DNA from: Xenophilus aerolatus
GTDB taxonomy: Bacteria; Pseudomonadota; Gammaproteobacteria; Burkholderiales; Burkholderiaceae_C
Assembly (NCBI GenBank): GCA_030418545.1
Contig: QAIB01000003.1
Coordinates: forward strand, 186,001 to 250,000
Direction of reading: 5' to 3'
DNA: 64,000 nt
Of the stretch, positions 53,425-63,644 are shown piece by piece (positions within the stretch are counted from its first letter, which is position 1; every line of letters starts with the position of its first letter). Both the position numbers and the translations under genes were made by a program. Below the pieces are notes generated by a model, which was not told where the DNA came from, made no database searches, and saw nothing but the letters and a program-made list of their open reading frames with translations.

Positions 53425-54606
53425 TCAGCCGAGCACGGTCTGAGCAACGATGTTTCTTTGCACTTCGTTCGAACCGCCGTAGATCGTGGTCTTGCGGTAG
53501 TTGAAGAAGTTCGACGCCAGCGGCGCCAGCGCGGGGTTGCCGCCGGGGAAGTCGCCCTGCCAGCCGGCTTCCATCGCCTCGCGGATCAGCGGCAGCGAAT
53601 ACGCACCGCCGGCCAGCATCATGAGTTCGGTGTAGCGCTGCTGGATCTCGCTGCCCTTGATCTTGAGCAGGCCCGCGATGTCCAGCGAGTTCTTGCCCGA
53701 GGTCGCGGCCGACAGCACGCGCAGCACGAGCATCTCGAGCGCGACGATGTCGACTTCCAATTTGGCGATCTCGTCGCGGAAGCGCAGGTCGTCGTACACA
53801 CCCTCGGCCTTGGCGATGCGCTTGAGCCGCTCCAGCTCACGCTTGGCGCGGTTCACGTCGGCGATGTTGGTGCGCTCGTGGGAAAGCAGGTGCTTGGCGT
53901 AGGTCCAGCCCTTGTTCTCCTCGCCGATCAGGTTCTCGGCCGGCACCTCGACGTTGTCGAAGAACACGTCGTTGACCTCGAAGCCGCCGTCCAGCAGCTT
54001 GATCGGCCGCACCGTCACGCCGGGCGACTTCATGTCGAGCACGATGAAGCTGATGCCGGTCTGCGGCTTGCCCTCGTTGCTGGTGCGCACGAGGTTGAAC
54101 ATCCAGTCGCCGTACTGGCCCAGCGTGGTCCAGGTCTTCTGGCCGTTGATGATGTACTTGTCGCCCTTGCGTTCGGCCTTGGTGCGCAGCGAGGCGAGGT
54201 CGGAACCCGAGCCCGGTTCGCTGTAGCCCTGGCTCCACCAGACCTCGCCGCTGGCGATGCCGGGCAACAAGCGCTGCTGCTGTTCCTTGTTGCCGTAGGC
54301 CATGATGACCGGGGCCACCATCACCGGGCCGAAGGGCACGATGCGCGGCGCGCCGGCCATGGCGCATTCCTCTTCGAAGAGGTGCTTCTCGATGGCGGTC
54401 CAGCCCGGGCCGCCGAATTCCTTGGGCCAGCCGTAGCCCAGCCAGCCCTTCTTGCCCAGGATCTTCGCCCAGGTCTGCATATCGTCGCGCGTCAGCTCGA
54501 GCGCGTTGTGCACCTTGTGCGAGATGTGCTTGGGCAGGTTGTCCGCGACCCAGGCGCGGATGTCTTCGCGGAACTTCTGTTCCTCGGGGGTGAAGGCCAA
54601 ATCCAT
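53425..54606 (-). CDS. acyl-CoA dehydrogenase, large-subunit (PimC-like) type
   Basis: 393 residues: WWSQGYSEPGSGSDLASLRT and WTTLGQYGDWMFNLVRT in the middle domain, and TTIYGGSNEVQRNIVAQTVLG at the C terminus, typical of the large chain in heterotetrameric ACADs. First gene of the two-gene operon; divergent from purN. Confidence 0.92.
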   Translation of the reverse strand: MDLAFTPEEQKFREDIRAWVADNLPKHISHKVHNALELTRDDMQTWAKILGKKGWLGYGWPKEFGGPGWTAIEKHLFEEECAMAGAPRIVPFGPVMVAPVIMAYGNKEQQQRLLPGIASGEVWWSQGYSEPGSGSDLASLRTKAERKGDKYIINGQKTWTTLGQYGDWMFNLVRTSNEGKPQTGISFIVLDMKSPGVTVRPIKLLDGGFEVNDVFFDNVEVPAENLIGEENKGWTYAKHLLSHERTNIADVNRAKRELERLKRIAKAEGVYDDLRFRDEIAKLEVDIVALEMLVLRVLSAATSGKNSLDIAGLLKIKGSEIQQRYTELMMLAGGAYSLPLIREAMEAGWQGDFPGGNPALAPLASNFFNYRKTTIYGGSNEVQRNIVAQTVLG

Positions 54607-54779
54607 GGGAAAGTCTCCAGAGAATCCGGGTTTTTAGCACGGTCGTTCGCAAGCGCGAGTCCGGCCGGCGACACGAAGATAATCCGCGCCAGTATGACCC
54701 GCGCTCCCGTCTTCCGATCCCTTGTCCGCCGTGCCGACGCGGCCTTCCTGTCCACCTTCCGGTACGCGGGCGCGCGCTG

Positions 54780-55382
54780 ATGCCGCGCAACATCGTCGTC
54801 CTGATTTCGGGCAGCGGCTCGAACATGGCCGCCATCGTGCGCGCCGCGGCGGCCGGGCGCGGGGCCCCGCGCTTCGACGCCCGCGTGGCCGCGGTGCTGA
54901 GCAACCGCCCCGACGCCGCCGGGCTGGCCTGGGCGCGGGGTGAGGGCATCGCGGCCCAGGTGGTGGACCACAAGGCCTTCGAGTCGCGCGAAGCCTTCGA
55001 CGCCGCGCTGGCTGCGGCCGTCGATGCGCACGCGCCGGCGCTGGTGGTGCTGGCGGGCTTCATGCGCATCCTCACGCCGGCCTTCGTCGAGCGCTACGCC
55101 GGGCGCCTGATCAACATCCATCCCTCGCTGCTGCCAGCCTTCCCGGGCCTGCACACGCATCGGCGTGCGATCGAGGCGGGCTGCCGCGTGGCCGGCGCGA
55201 CCGTGCACCAGGTGACGACCGAGCTCGACCATGGGCCCATCCTCGCGCAGGCGGCCGTGCCGGTGCTGCCGGACGACACGCCCGAGTCGCTGGCGGCGCG
55301 GGTGCTGTCGCAGGAGCACAGGATCTATCCGCTGGCGGTGGAGCAGTGGCTGTCTGGTACGGCCGCGCCATCGAATCGGTAG
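54780..55382 (+). CDS. purN: phosphoribosylglycinamide formyltransferase
   Basis: 200 residues: ISGSGSNMAAI at the N terminus, LAGFMRIL, NIHPSLLPAFPGLHTH with the catalytic Asn-His, and HQVTTELDHGPIL with catalytic Asp. Transfers formyl from 10-formyl-THF to GAR in purine synthesis. Confidence 0.95.
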   Translation: MPRNIVVLISGSGSNMAAIVRAAAAGRGAPRFDARVAAVLSNRPDAAGLAWARGEGIAAQVVDHKAFESREAFDAALAAAVDAHAPALVVLAGFMRILTPAFVERYAGRLINIHPSLLPAFPGLHTHRRAIEAGCRVAGATVHQVTTELDHGPILAQAAVPVLPDDTPESLAARVLSQEHRIYPLAVEQWLSGTAAPSNR

Positions 55383-55425
55383 CAGCGCGCGCCCGCTGGT
55401 CGGGCGTTTCAGCCTCGTTTCGGTC

Positions 55426-55662
55426 TCAATCCACGCGTCTGAAGCGCGGCTGCGGCAGGCCCTCGATCACGACCTCTTCCGCAAACATCGCGGCCGGACG
55501 CACCCACAGGCCGCGCGCGCCGTAGAGCGCGCGGTACAGCACCAGCGGCTCCAGCGTCTCGCTGTGGCGCACGGTGCCGATCACCTCGTACTCGCCGCCC
55601 TTGTAGTGACGGTAGAGGCCGGTCTGCAGTTCGGGAAGCGGGGGCAGGTCGTCGTCGGTCAT
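55426..55662 (-). CDS. DUF1653 protein
   Basis: 78 residues with the DUF1653 core GLYRHYKGGEYEVIGTVRHSETLEPLVLYRALYG and WVRPAAMFAEEV. Small soluble beta protein of unknown function. Convergent with purN; divergent from the rsmB-like gene. Confidence 0.88.
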   Translation of the reverse strand: MTDDDLPPLPELQTGLYRHYKGGEYEVIGTVRHSETLEPLVLYRALYGARGLWVRPAAMFAEEVVIEGLPQPRFRRVD

Positions 55663-55725
55663 GGGGCAAGCATAGGTCGGCGCACCGGGCGGGCCTGCGG
55701 AGGCCGGGTGGGACAATCGCACCCT

Positions 55726-56997
55726 ATGCATCCCAAAGCCCTGCTCGAGGCCTGCGCCGCGCTGGTCGGCCTCGTCGTGAAATTCGATCATCCCGCCGAT
55801 GCGGTGGTGTCGCGCTACTTCCGTGACAACCGCCAGCTCGGCCCGCGCGAGCGCGCCACCCTGGCCGAGACGGTCTACACCGTGCTGCGCAAGAAGCTGC
55901 TGTTCGACCATCTGGCGCCCTCGGGCACCGGCCCCAAGGAGCGTCGCCTGGCGATTCTGGGATTCCACGGACCGCGCGACTTCCTCAAGAGCGCGCTGAA
56001 CGACACCGAGAAGCGCTGGCTCGACGCCTGCGACGCCGTGGCGCCGGCGGACCTGCTGGAACGTCACCGCCACAACCTGCCGGAATGGCTGGTGGCGCCG
56101 CTGAAGGCCCAGCTCGGCGACGAATTCTGGGCGCTGGCCGAAGCGCTGCAGCAGCCTGCGCCGCTGGATCTGCGGGTCAACGCCTTGATGGCAAAGAGAG
56201 CCGAAGTGCGCGAGGAGCTTGCACGGGCAGCTATCAAATCCGTAGCAACGCCGTATTCTCCGTGGGGCCTGCGCGTGGAGGGCAAGCCGCCGGTGAACAG
56301 GCTCGACGCCTTCACGCGTGGGGCGGTCGAGGTCCAGGACGAGGGCTCGCAGCTGCTCGCGTTGCTGCTCGATGCCAAGCGCGGCGAGATGGTGGTGGAC
56401 TTCTGCGCCGGGGCCGGCGGCAAGACGCTGGCCATCGGCGCGACCATGCGCAACACCGGCCGGCTGTACGCCTTCGACACGTCGGCCCACCGGCTGGATG
56501 CCCTCAAACCGCGGCTGGCGCGCAGCGGGCTGTCGAACGTGCACCCGGCGGCCATCGCCCACGAGCGCGACGACCGGGTCAAGCGCCTGGCCGGCAAGAT
56601 CGACCGCGTGCTGGTCGACGCGCCGTGCTCCGGGTTGGGCACCCTGCGGCGCAACCCGGACCTCAAGTGGCGCCAGTCGCCCGAATCGGTCAAGGAACTG
56701 GAGCAGAAGCAGGCCGCCATCCTGCGCAGCGCGGCGCGCCTGGTGAAGCCGGGCGGGCGGCTCGTCTACGCCACCTGCAGCATCCTGCCGGAGGAAAACG
56801 AGGCGATCGCCGAGGCCTTTTCGGCCGAGCACGGGGATTTCCGGCCTGCCGAGGCGGGCGAGCTGCTCGCGGGCCTGAAAGTCGAGCAGGCGGCCACGCT
56901 GGCGGCCGGCGGGGAGGGCGGCCAGCGTTACCTGCGCCTGTGGCCGCATCGGCACGCCACCGACGGTTTTTTTGCCGCCGTGTGGAACCGCGTCTAG
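55726..56997 (+). CDS. RsmB/NOP family SAM-dependent RNA methyltransferase
   Basis: 423 residues: N-terminal NusB-like helical region and a C-terminal methyltransferase with DFCAGAGGKTLAIG (motif I), DAPCSGLGTLRRNPDLKWR (PC motif IV) and YATCSILPEENE (TC motif VI), the two Cys of m5C methyltransferases. rRNA position cannot be told. A 17-bp repeat core at 56230 encodes AAIKSVA between the domains. Confidence 0.9.
   Translation: MHPKALLEACAALVGLVVKFDHPADAVVSRYFRDNRQLGPRERATLAETVYTVLRKKLLFDHLAPSGTGPKERRLAILGFHGPRDFLKSALNDTEKRWLDACDAVAPADLLERHRHNLPEWLVAPLKAQLGDEFWALAEALQQPAPLDLRVNALMAKRAEVREELARAAIKSVATPYSPWGLRVEGKPPVNRLDAFTRGAVEVQDEGSQLLALLLDAKRGEMVVDFCAGAGGKTLAIGATMRNTGRLYAFDTSAHRLDALKPRLARSGLSNVHPAAIAHERDDRVKRLAGKIDRVLVDAPCSGLGTLRRNPDLKWRQSPESVKELEQKQAAILRSAARLVKPGGRLVYATCSILPEENEAIAEAFSAEHGDFRPAEAGELLAGLKVEQAATLAAGGEGGQRYLRLWPHRHATDGFFAAVWNRV
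56230..56246 (+). repeat. 17-bp palindromic repeat, copy 7 (inside rsmB-like gene)
   Basis: GCTATCAAATCCGTAGC, preceded by GCTTGCACGGGCA. In frame it encodes AIKSVA with GTA, a rare codon here, in the linker region between domains. Confidence 0.6.
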
Positions 56998-57126
56998 GCA
57001 TGCGTCTCCAATGTCAGGAAATGTCCTATTTCTTGAGGGAAACAAGGGGTTAAAACAACCCGGAGACCCTAAAATGTGGGACTCATCTGACAAGGCCGGC
57101 CTTCGCCCGCCATTGGAGAACCGAAG

Positions 57127-58341
57127 TTGATCTTTCCTGATTCCGCCGTCCTGAGCTCGGCCATCGACTGGCTCGGCCACGGCCTGTGGGACCTGACCTG
57201 GTGGCAGATCGTGCTGTACACGCTGGCCACCACGCACATCACCATCGTCGCGGTGACCGTGTTCCTGCACCGCACGCAGGCCCACCGCTCGATGGACCTT
57301 GGACCCATTCCCTCGCATTTCTTCCGCTTCTGGCTGTGGATCGGCACCGGCATGGTGACCAAGGAATGGGTCGCCATCCACCGCAAGCACCACGCCAAGT
57401 GCGAGACCGAAGAAGACCCGCACAGCCCCCAGACGCGCGGCATCGACACCGTGATGTGGCGTGGCGCCGAGCTGTACCGCGCCGAGTCGCGCAACCAGGA
57501 GACGATGACGAAGTTCGGTCACGGCACGCCCGACGACTGGATGGAGCGCAACGTCTACAGCCGCTTCGGCTGGCAGGGTGTGGGCCTCATGCTGGTGCTC
57601 AACCTGGCCCTGTTCGGCGCCGTCGGCGCGACAGTGTGGGCGGTGCAGATGCTGTGGATCCCGTTCTGGGCCGCCGGCGTCGTCAACGGCCTGGGCCACT
57701 ACTGGGGCTACCGCAACTTCGAGGCGCAGGATGCGAGCACCAACCTCACCCCGTGGGGCGTGATCATCGGTGGCGAGGAGTTGCACAACAACCACCACAC
57801 CTACCCGACCTCGGCCAAGTTCTCGGTCAAGAAGTACGAGTTCGACATCGGCTGGGTCTACATCAGCCTGATGCAGAAGATCGGCTGGGCCAAGGTCAAG
57901 AAGGTGCCGCCGAAGCTGCAGATCGGCGACGTGCGTCCGGTGGCCGACGAGAAGACGCTCGAGGCCGTCATCGCCAACCGCTACGAGGTGATGGCCGGCT
58001 ACGCCCGCGAGATGCGCCGCACCTGCAAGCAGGAGATCGCCCAGCTCAAGGACAAGGGCGCCGACCTGTCGGTCCTGAAGGCCGCCAAGCGCTGGCTGCA
58101 CCGCGACGATGACAAGGTGCCCGCCTCGGCCCGCACCCATCTCGTCCAGGCGCGACAGGCCCACCCGGTGCTCGACAAGATGGTCGTCATGCGCGAGGAA
58201 CTGCGCCAGATGTGGATGAACACCTCGCAGTCGCGCGAGCAACTGGCCGCCGATCTGGCCGCTTGGTGCCACCGCGCCGAGGCGAGCGGCATTGCGGCCC
58301 TGCAGGAGTTCTCGGTGCGGCTGCGCGCTGCGCGCGCCTGA
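57127..58341 (+). CDS. membrane fatty acid desaturase (acyl-CoA/acyl-lipid type)
   Basis: 404 residues with the three His boxes of membrane di-iron desaturases: HRTQAH (48-53), HRKHH and HNNHH. Four membrane segments; a long C-terminal cytosolic helical region (about 275-404) is extra compared with minimal desaturases. The TTG start at 57127, eight bases after GGAG, is used because the first ATG comes after the first His box. Introduces cis double bonds into fatty acyl chains. A terminator follows. Confidence 0.9.
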   Translation: MIFPDSAVLSSAIDWLGHGLWDLTWWQIVLYTLATTHITIVAVTVFLHRTQAHRSMDLGPIPSHFFRFWLWIGTGMVTKEWVAIHRKHHAKCETEEDPHSPQTRGIDTVMWRGAELYRAESRNQETMTKFGHGTPDDWMERNVYSRFGWQGVGLMLVLNLALFGAVGATVWAVQMLWIPFWAAGVVNGLGHYWGYRNFEAQDASTNLTPWGVIIGGEELHNNHHTYPTSAKFSVKKYEFDIGWVYISLMQKIGWAKVKKVPPKLQIGDVRPVADEKTLEAVIANRYEVMAGYAREMRRTCKQEIAQLKDKGADLSVLKAAKRWLHRDDDKVPASARTHLVQARQAHPVLDKMVVMREELRQMWMNTSQSREQLAADLAAWCHRAEASGIAALQEFSVRLRAARA

Positions 58342-58388
58342 TCGCCTGATCGATGCCTCGGCCCCCGCGGGGGCAGGGAGCCATGAAG

Positions 58389-58416
58389 AAAGCCGACGCA
58401 AGTCGGCTTTTCTTTT
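58389..58416 (+). terminator. terminator after desaturase gene
   Basis: AAAGCCGAC / GTCGGCTTT, GCAA loop, followed by TCTTTT. Confidence 0.85.
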
Positions 58417-58498
58417 GGGCGCGTGCAAACACGCCGGGTCGCGAGTGCGAGGACGGCGGTTCGCCGGACCCGGCCCATTGGCTACAGCGCGGCCAGCA

Positions 58499-58527
58499 AA
58501 AAACCCGCTGGATCGCAGCGGGTTTTT
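58499..58527. terminator. bidirectional terminator before rpmG
   Basis: A-run, CCCGCTG / CAGCGGG with a 5-nt loop, then T5; ends rpmB-rpmG on the minus strand. Confidence 0.85.
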
Positions 58528-58544
58528 CGTGGATCAAGGCCGAA

Positions 58545-58718
58545 TCACTTCAGCTTGATTTCCTTGTATTCGACGTGCTTGCGCGCCTTGGGGTCGAACT
58601 TCATGATCGACATCTTCTCGGGCATCGTCTTCTTGTTCTTGCTCGTGGTGTAGAAGTGGCCGGTGCCCGCGGTGGACTCCAGCTTGATCTTCTCGCGGCC
58701 GCCTTTGCTCGTAGCCAT
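58545..58718 (-). CDS. rpmG: 50S ribosomal protein L33
   Basis: 57 codons reading [20 protein letters not shown], then [15 protein letters not shown] and ending YKEIKLK. It lacks the zinc CxxC pairs, so it is the zinc-independent (C-) form. Lies 16 bp after rpmB on the same strand. Confidence 0.95.
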   Translation of the reverse strand: MATSKGGREKIKLESTAGTGHFYTTSKNKKTMPEKMSIMKFDPKARKHVEYKEIKLK

Positions 58719-58734
58719 GGTGATCGCTCCTTAA

Positions 58735-58968
58735 TTAAGCTTGACCGCGTGCACGCATGTCGGCGAGCACGGCGTCGATGCCATTCTTGTCGATCAGGCG
58801 CAGCGCGGCGCTCGACACGCGAAGGCGCACCCAGCGGTTTTCGCTCTCGACCCAGAAACGGCGGTATTGCAGGTTCGGCATGAACCGGCGCTTGGTTTTG
58901 TTGTTGGCGTGGGAAACGTTGTTCCCGACCATCGGGCCCTTGCCCGTGACTTCACATACGCGTGCCAT
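58735..58968 (-). CDS. rpmB: 50S ribosomal protein L28
   Basis: 77 residues: [29 protein letters not shown] and C-terminal [12 protein letters not shown]. First gene of rpmB-rpmG. Confidence 0.97.
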   Translation of the reverse strand: MARVCEVTGKGPMVGNNVSHANNKTKRRFMPNLQYRRFWVESENRWVRLRVSSAALRLIDKNGIDAVLADMRARGQA

Positions 58969-59133
58969 GAGGACACTCTTTCATGAACAGCCGGCACCTC
59001 GCGCATGGACGCATCGCACTGGCGAAGCACCCACGGGGTGTGTTGCGGCTTGACCTCGCCAGAATCAGGTGGCGGTACCCTGTCTGCTGCTTCCGGATGC
59101 GCACTGGGCGCGCCAAATTCAGCAAAGCCCGCG

Positions 59134-59163
59134 ATTCTAGCAGGCGAGCGGCCGATCTGCCAA
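59134..59163 (-). promoter_or_regulatory. sigma70 promoter of rpmB-rpmG
   Basis: On the minus strand TTGGCA (59163-59158) and TAGAAT (59139-59134) with an 18-bp spacer, followed by a GC-rich discriminator CGCGGG, typical of growth-controlled ribosomal promoters. The leader to rpmB is about 160 nt; nothing recognisable was found in it. Confidence 0.7.
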
Positions 59164-59190
59164 CCCTGGCCCAGACCGGCCGCGCCCGGC

Positions 59191-60195
<1,005 letters not shown>

Positions 60196-60203
60196 TCACA
60201 AGT

Positions 60204-60218
60204 AGATACGGAGTATCT
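60204..60218. promoter_or_regulatory. palindrome between trxB and crp-like gene
   Basis: AGATAC-GGA-GTATCT, a perfect 6-bp inverted repeat with 3-bp centre, 54 bp upstream of trxB and 97 bp upstream of the regulator gene. Candidate operator for one of the divergent genes. Confidence 0.5.
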
Positions 60219-60314
60219 CCGTCCGGTTCAAGGCTGGCGGACGGCCGATTTTCTATGCGCGCGATTGCTTTAATTCATTCGTTCATAAAATCGCGCTGAC
60301 ACGGGGGTCCATGC

Positions 60315-60989
60315 ATGTCGATGTTGTCCAATCTTGAACTGCTGCGGCGTGTGCCGCTGTTTGCGGCGCTCACGCCGTCGCAGTCAGCGAGCATCGCCGA
60401 TGCGATCGTGAAGAAGCGGTTCAAGCGCGCGGAGGTCGTGGTCGAGCAAGGCAAGAAGTCCGACGCGCTGTACATCATCCTCACGGGCCGCGCACGCGTG
60501 ATGAGCGCCGACAGCCGGGGCCGCGAGGTGATTCTCGCCACCCTTCAGCCCGGCGACTACATCGGCGAAATGAGCCTGATCGACGACGAGCCGCATTCGG
60601 CCACGGTGCGCACCGAGGTGCAGACCGACGTGCTGATGCTGGGCCGCGAGGCCTTCTCGCGCTGCCTGCCCGAGAACTCGTCCATGTCGTACAACATCAT
60701 GCGCGGGCTGGTGCAGCGCCTGCGCCATGCCGACCGCAAGATCGAATCGCTGGCCCTGATGGATGTGTACGGCCGGGTGGCGCGTTCGCTGCTCGAATTC
60801 GCGGTCGACGACGGCGCCGGCAACCTGAAGGTGCGCGAGAAGATCTCGCGCCAGGATCTGGCGAAGATGGTCGGTGCCTCGCGCGAGATGGTCAGCCGCG
60901 TGATGAAGGACCTGGAAGAGCGCGGTTTCGTCCAGACGCAGGACGACGGCTCGATGATCGTCAAGGAACGCCTGATGTCGATGGCGTGA
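60315..60989 (+). CDS. Crp/Fnr family transcriptional regulator
   Basis: 224 residues: cyclic-nucleotide-binding-like domain (about 10-130, with GEMSLIDDEPHSATV) and C-terminal winged HTH with SRQDLAKMVGASREMVSRVMKDLEERG. No Fnr-type Cys ligands. Effector not deducible. Located between trxB and ftsK as usual in Burkholderiales. Confidence 0.92.
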   Translation: MSMLSNLELLRRVPLFAALTPSQSASIADAIVKKRFKRAEVVVEQGKKSDALYIILTGRARVMSADSRGREVILATLQPGDYIGEMSLIDDEPHSATVRTEVQTDVLMLGREAFSRCLPENSSMSYNIMRGLVQRLRHADRKIESLALMDVYGRVARSLLEFAVDDGAGNLKVREKISRQDLAKMVGASREMVSRVMKDLEERGFVQTQDDGSMIVKERLMSMA

Positions 60990-61114
60990 CGGTTGCGCGT
61001 GCAGATTGCACGCCACACCGTCTTGTCCTGCCTGTCTCGGGGAGCGGCCCGGGCCATGATTCGTTGTAGTCTCGGGGTCTCGGCACACCACGGTGCGCCG
61101 GGCCCGGACTTTTC

Positions 61115-63505
61115 ATGACCTATTCGCTGAACACCCTTCACTCCTCGACCGGCGACAGCCAGCCGGTGCGACAGCGGGCGCTGCGCTTCGCCCACGAAAT
61201 CACCCTGATCGCCGGCTTCGTCGCGCTGCTGTTCTGGCTGCTCGCGATGTTGAGCTACACGCCCTCCGATGCGGCCTGGTCCACGTCCGGCACGGGCGGC
61301 TCGATCAAGAACTGGGGCGGTCGCCTGGGCGCCTGGATCGCCGATGGCAGCTACTACCTGGCCGGCTACTCGGTGTGGTGGTGCTTCGCGGCCGGCATTC
61401 GCGCGTGGCTGTCCTCGCTGGCCGACTGGCTGCGCGGCGGTGGGCCCGAAGCGGCCGACGCGCCGCCCCGTGGCCGCTTCAACCGCAGCCGGCTCGCCTT
61501 CTGGTTCGGGCTCCTGCTCCTGCTCTCGGCGAGTGCGGTGCTCGAGTGGTCGCGCCTGTACCGCCTCGAGTTCCGCCTGCCCGGCCATGGCGGCGGTGTG
61601 CTCGGCTACTTCGTCGGGCCCTTCGGCATCAAGTGGCTGGGTTTCACCGGCTCGGCCCTGGTGGCCATCGCGGCGGGCGTGATCGGTTCGGCGCTGGTGT
61701 TCCGCTTCTCGTGGAGCCAGATCGCCGAGCGCATCGGCTCCCGCCTCTATTCGCTGTTCGAGATGCGGCGCGAGAAGCGCGAGATCGCCGAGGACATCGC
61801 GCTGGGCAAGCAGGCACGCCGCGAGCGGGAAGAGGTCTCGACCTTCGAGCGCGACCTGTCCGACATCGACGCCCCCGGCGGTCCGGCCGACGACGAGATC
61901 ACCATCCTGCCCAAGCCCAAGCGGCGCGAGAAGGCGCCGCCGGTGCAGATCGAGCCGGCGCTGGCCGAGGTCCCCAGGAGCGACCGCGTGGTGAAGGAGC
62001 GCCAGAAGCCGCTCTTCAAGGAACTGCCCGACAGCAAGCTGCCGCAGGTCGACCTGCTCGACGCCGCGCAGGCGCGCCAGGAATCGGTCTCGGCCGAGAC
62101 GCTGGAGATGACCTCGCGCCTGATCGAGAAGAAGCTCAAGGACTTCGGCGTCGAGGTGCGGGTCGTGCTGGCCTCGCCCGGCCCGGTGATCACGCGCTAC
62201 GAGATCGAGCCGGCCACCGGCGTGAAGGGCTCGCAGATCGTCAACCTGGCCAAGGACCTGGCGCGCTCGCTGTCGCTGGTGTCCATCCGCGTGATCGAGA
62301 CCATTCCCGGCAAGAACTACATGGCGCTTGAACTGCCCAACGCCAAGCGCCAGTCGATCAAGCTCAGCGAGATCCTCGGCTCGCAGATCTACAACGAGGC
62401 CAAGTCCATGCTGACCATGGGCCTGGGCAAGGACATCGTCGGCAACCCCGTGGTGGCCGACCTGGCCAAGATGCCGCATGTGCTGGTGGCGGGCACCACC
62501 GGGTCGGGCAAGTCGGTGGGGATCAACGCCATGATCCTCTCGCTGCTCTACAAGGCCGAGGCGAACGACGTGCGCCTCCTGATGATCGATCCCAAGATGC
62601 TGGAGATGTCGGTCTACGAAGGCATCCCGCACCTGCTGGCGCCCGTGGTCACCGACATGAAGCAGGCGGCCCACGGCCTGAACTGGTGCGTGGCCGAGAT
62701 GGAGCGCCGCTACAAGCTCATGAGCAAGCTGGGCGTGCGCAACCTGGCGGGCTACAACACCAAGATCGACGAGGCCAAGGCGCGCGAGGAGTTCATCTAC
62801 AACCCCTTCAGCCTCACGCCCGACGACCCCGAGCCGCTCAAGCGCGAGCCGCACATCGTCGTTGTCATCGACGAGCTGGCCGACCTGATGATGGTGGTCG
62901 GCAAGAAGATCGAAGAGCTGATCGCCCGCCTCGCGCAGAAGGCGCGTGCGGCCGGCATCCACCTCATCCTGGCCACGCAGCGTCCCAGCGTGGATGTGAT
63001 CACGGGCCTCATCAAGGCCAACATCCCGACGCGCATCGCCTTCCAGGTCAGCAGCAAGATCGACTCGCGCACCATCCTCGACCAGATGGGCGCCGAGGCG
63101 CTGCTGGGCATGGGCGACATGCTCTACATGGCCAGCGGCACCGGCCTGCCGATCCGCGTGCACGGCGCCTTCGTCTCCGACGACGAGGTGCACCGCGTGG
63201 TGGCCTACCTCAAGAGCCAGGGCGAGCCCGACTACATCGAGGGCGTGCTCGAAGGCGGCACGGTCGACGACGAAGACCTCTCCATGCCGGGCGGTCCCGA
63301 CGGCGAGAAGGACCCGATGTACGACCAGGCCGTCGAGGTGGTGCTCAAGAACCGCAAGGCCAGCATCTCGCTGGTGCAGCGTCACCTGAAGATCGGCTAC
63401 AACCGCGCCGCGCGCCTGGTCGAGGACATGGAGAAGGCAGGCCTCGTGAGTGCGATGAGCGGCAGCGGCCAGCGCGACATCCTGGTGCCGGCGCGCGCCG
63501 AATGA
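61115..63505 (+). CDS. ftsK: DNA translocase FtsK
   Basis: 796 residues: four N-terminal membrane helices (within 1-200), a short linker, and the RecA-like motor with Walker [10 protein letters not shown] (about 460-468), [11 protein letters not shown] and [19 protein letters not shown], then the gamma DNA-binding wing (about 730-796, [21 protein letters not shown]). Pumps chromosome-dimer DNA at the division septum and activates XerCD. Confidence 0.97.
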   Translation: MTYSLNTLHSSTGDSQPVRQRALRFAHEITLIAGFVALLFWLLAMLSYTPSDAAWSTSGTGGSIKNWGGRLGAWIADGSYYLAGYSVWWCFAAGIRAWLSSLADWLRGGGPEAADAPPRGRFNRSRLAFWFGLLLLLSASAVLEWSRLYRLEFRLPGHGGGVLGYFVGPFGIKWLGFTGSALVAIAAGVIGSALVFRFSWSQIAERIGSRLYSLFEMRREKREIAEDIALGKQARREREEVSTFERDLSDIDAPGGPADDEITILPKPKRREKAPPVQIEPALAEVPRSDRVVKERQKPLFKELPDSKLPQVDLLDAAQARQESVSAETLEMTSRLIEKKLKDFGVEVRVVLASPGPVITRYEIEPATGVKGSQIVNLAKDLARSLSLVSIRVIETIPGKNYMALELPNAKRQSIKLSEILGSQIYNEAKSMLTMGLGKDIVGNPVVADLAKMPHVLVAGTTGSGKSVGINAMILSLLYKAEANDVRLLMIDPKMLEMSVYEGIPHLLAPVVTDMKQAAHGLNWCVAEMERRYKLMSKLGVRNLAGYNTKIDEAKAREEFIYNPFSLTPDDPEPLKREPHIVVVIDELADLMMVVGKKIEELIARLAQKARAAGIHLILATQRPSVDVITGLIKANIPTRIAFQVSSKIDSRTILDQMGAEALLGMGDMLYMASGTGLPIRVHGAFVSDDEVHRVVAYLKSQGEPDYIEGVLEGGTVDDEDLSMPGGPDGEKDPMYDQAVEVVLKNRKASISLVQRHLKIGYNRAARLVEDMEKAGLVSAMSGSGQRDILVPARAE

Positions 63506-63644
63506 GCGCACGGCCGGTCGCACCGGTCACAACGGGTTGCCGTCCTTTGCCGACCCTTTGCACGGTCTGCGGCTGACGGCCGGAACGCGGGCCTTGCCGC
63601 AAGCTCCAAATCCCATACGCAGCCTTTCCCTTCCTCACCTGTCC

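Noticed and set aside
59060-59110. Possible small SRP (4.5S) RNA because of CTGCTTCCGG
   Set aside because: The conserved GGAAGGAAGCAGCC/AGGTCAGG core of SRP RNA is not present on either strand.
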